From contig CBDUUP010000257.1 of NCBI GenBank assembly GCA_965370435.1, positions 1 through 6,579 of the forward strand: 6,579 bases of DNA, in the 5' to 3' direction. A program made the position numbers and the translations under genes. The notes under the pieces were generated by a model. The model saw nothing but the letters and a program-made list of their open reading frames with translations. It did not search any database and was not told the origin of the DNA. This document shows, in pieces, positions 5,417 to 6,579 of the stretch; the stretch's first letter is position 1, and the number at the start of each line of letters is the position of its first letter. The stretch comes from CBDUUP01 sp965370435 (GTDB lineage Bacteria; Chloroflexota; Anaerolineae; Anaerolineales; UBA11579).

Positions 5417-5971
5417 TTACGCATGTAGTTTAATTTGGAATCTCCTGCCGAAGTCACAAAGTTCTATGTTTTTCTTCGTGTCTTCGTGCCTTAGTGGTAA
5501 AGTATTTGGACGAATACTAGGGAAGGGCTGGATCACACCCCGGCCAGGATAAGCCAGCCCGACTGTCCCCGGCCCCACGTTAGCCCCCACGGTGGGGCTG
5601 ACCTCGGCGTATATGGTTTCGACCGGGTTCACCATCTCGTTGGCTCGCGCCAGAATTTCTTGGGCGGTTTCCGCTGAATTGATCGTGCCCGACAGCTTGG
5701 AGGAGACCAGGACCGCCAGAACGTCGTAGCCTTCCCCTTGCAGCTTCTCGAAGACCCCTTGCATATCGGCGGGGGAGGGTTGGGAGGTGGTGGGCATCTC
5801 CGGGGCGGTTTCCAGGCGCGTGTAGAACTCCTGAGGAGTCCTGTCAACGCCATCTCGCATGGGTTTCCCCTCCCAGACCACGACCGCCGGGACGACATGA
5901 AGAGGCAGGCCTTGCATTTTTTCTTTTGGGATGAATGAGGTGCTGTCAGTAACTACAGCGACTTTGGGCAT
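5417..5971 (-). pseudogene. DegV family protein copy with internal deletion and altered C-terminus
   Basis: The frame encodes 184 residues against 282 in its neighbour. Residues 1-104 match the neighbour's N-terminus without a gap (KVAVVTDST, PTTSQPSPADM, KLSGTINSAETA). The protein then jumps in frame to NPVETIYAEVSP and GPGTVGLAY, matching neighbour residues from about 242, so about 137 codons are missing, including the GGR turn and most of the lipid-binding body. After GLAY the ORF continues 43 residues through non-homologous sequence containing an interspersed repeat. Dropping one C of the pair at 5547-5548 would give LAYLAGV and stop at 5533, closely matching the neighbour's LAYTYGV end, so a one-base insertion is likely. 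AGGAG 8 bases before the ATG at 5971 is kept. Probably a pseudogene, though a short protein could still be made. An assembly or sequencing error is the alternative. Confidence 0.85.
5469..5500 (-). repeat. Short interspersed repeat of the CACGAAGA type
   Basis: The minus strand reads ACCACTAAGGCACGAAGACACGAAG split over two segments, with the unit CACGAAGA present twice in tandem followed by AAAAC. Such segments occur between genes in many environmental bacterial genomes (family knowledge, not checked here). It now lies inside the frameshifted tail of the damaged degV copy, where it encodes LRHEDTKKN, showing that this tail was not originally coding. Confidence 0.5.
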
Positions 5972-6014
5972 TGAATTCGCTCCTAATGAGTTCCGAAGGG
6001 ACTATTTGTGAAAA

Positions 6015-6020
6015 TATAAT
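6015..6020 (+). promoter_or_regulatory. Possible plus-strand -10 box
   Basis: A perfect TATAAT hexamer. The -35 position at 18 bases reads TTCCGA, matching consensus at three of six positions. Transcription would start near 6027, inside the palindrome GGGTAATTACCC, and run toward the membrane-protein gene with a leader of about 325 bases. Weakly supported. Confidence 0.3.
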
Positions 6021-6049
6021 CAAAGGGTAATTACCCTCTGGTTGATTAT
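6016..6049. promoter_or_regulatory. Nested palindrome, candidate operator
   Basis: ATAATCAA (6016-6023) and TTGATTAT (6042-6049) flank the perfect 12-base palindrome GGGTAATTACCC (6025-6036). The layout, a short palindrome overlapping a TATAAT box between divergent genes, is what a dimeric repressor site looks like. No regulator family was recognised and no regulator gene is in the window. Confidence 0.45.
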
Positions 6050-6299
6050 GAGTTACGCCCTCTCCGTGACCATCAAATTTAAATCAGACTCTTCACAATT
6101 ATTTACAACCCAAAGAGTAGGGTGACTTTTCCATATCACCGAATTCCCGATAGCTGAAATTTGATGCAACGAATATATCAATTAGGGGTTAATATAACAG
6201 ATTAGATTTATTAACTTCATGCTTCTGTGCCCAATAGCATAAAGGAGGTGGTTTTCCCCTGCATATATCACCTGGTTCCTCTCTATAAATGAAGAGAAC

Positions 6300-6323
6300 G
6301 TTTATATAACTATTTATGTAAAC
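6300..6323. promoter_or_regulatory. Inverted repeat just upstream of the membrane-protein gene
   Basis: GTTTATATA (6300-6308) and TATGTAAAC (6315-6323) are inverted copies with one mismatch across a 6-base centre. The repeat ends 18 bases before the AAGGAG ribosome-binding site at 6341-6346. It could be an operator or part of the promoter; the AT-rich setting makes chance pairing possible. Confidence 0.35.
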
Positions 6324-6352
6324 AAACTATTGTGTGAGAGAAGGAGAATAAA

Positions 6353-6579
6353 ATGAGCAAGAGCGCAACATCTGTATTTTGGTTTGGAGTGTATCTGGTT
6401 GTCGTAGGCTTGGGATTTGTAGTCATGCCGAACACCACTCTAGGATTGCTGGGATTTGAGGAGACCAGCGAAGTATGGATTCGAGTCGTAGGGATGCTTG
6501 TTTTGATTTTAGCTTTGTACTACACTCAAGCTGCCCGTAAAGAATTGACTGATTTTTTCCTCTTGACGGTTTATGGACG
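6353..6579 (+). CDS. Small multi-pass membrane protein, 3' end outside window
   Basis: Function not known. 75 codons are visible before the right edge. The protein opens with a short polar start (MSKSATS), a first membrane helix (about 8-25, VFWFGVYLVVVGLGFVVMP), a short loop with GLLGFEETSEVWIRVVG, and a second helix (about 45-60, VVGMLVLILALYYTQAA), followed by RKELTDFF and what looks like the start of a third helix. The pattern (helix, LLGF, WIRVVGML, YYTQAAR) fits a family of small uncharacterised bacterial membrane proteins, usually with about four helices; this is from general recognition. AAGGAG stands 6 bases before the ATG at 6353, a strong ribosome-binding site. The gene is divergent from the degV pair and has palindromes upstream. 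Confidence 0.85.
   Translation, partial: MSKSATSVFWFGVYLVVVGLGFVVMPNTTLGLLGFEETSEVWIRVVGMLVLILALYYTQAARKELTDFFLLTVYG

Larger units (their letters stand above)
5972..6352. other. AT-rich divergent intergenic region with many palindromes, no gene
   Basis: These 381 bases separate the minus-strand degV copy from the plus-strand membrane-protein gene and hold no supported reading frame. They contain a nested palindrome (6016-6049), a possible three-stem fold (6071-6166), an unused Shine-Dalgarno-like AAAGGAGGTG (6241-6250) with no start codon at a usable distance, and an inverted repeat just before the right-hand gene (6300-6323). The base composition is clearly more AT-rich than the coding regions. 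Confidence 0.7.

Overview
The window looks like part of a chromosome from a moderately GC-rich bacterium, most plausibly a member of the Chloroflexota (Anaerolineae-like). That placement is an inference. It rests on the overall style of the proteins (a DUF5678-like domain on a CCA-adding enzyme, a Thr/Pro-stalked surface protein with an Ig-like tail, tandem DegV proteins), on the type of interspersed hairpin repeat, and on AG-rich Shine-Dalgarno sites. No rRNA, tRNA or CRISPR array was seen.

Layout. (1) Positions 1-2234, minus strand: a tight three-gene run read tdk -> hpt -> cca, with gaps of 7 and 4 bases. It encodes thymidine kinase, hypoxanthine phosphoribosyltransferase and a class II CCA-adding/poly(A)-polymerase-family nucleotidyltransferase, the last cut by the left window edge. 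The first two are nucleotide-salvage enzymes; the third is a tRNA 3'-end enzyme with an extra N-terminal domain. (2) Positions 2313-3216: one plus-strand gene for a membrane-anchored, Thr/Pro-stalked surface protein. It is flanked by two same-orientation copies of an inverted-repeat (MITE/REP-like) element, the left one a half copy and the right one complete and able to fold into a cloverleaf. (3) Positions 3280-4209, minus strand: a secreted nine-haem c-type cytochrome with a C-terminal membrane anchor, alone in its transcription unit. (4) Positions 4415-5971, minus strand: two tandem DegV-family genes. The downstream copy is intact and ends at a strong hairpin terminator. The upstream copy has lost 137 internal codons and carries a probable one-base insertion that makes it read through into an interspersed repeat. 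(5) Positions 5972-6352: an AT-rich, gene-free region rich in palindromes. (6) Position 6353 to the end, plus strand: the start of a small multi-pass membrane protein, cut by the right edge.

No convincing new multi-gene system was found. The points most worth a second look are the decayed DegV paralogue, the cloverleaf repeat pair bracketing the surface-protein gene, the domain fused to the CCA enzyme, and the structured intergenic region at the right end.
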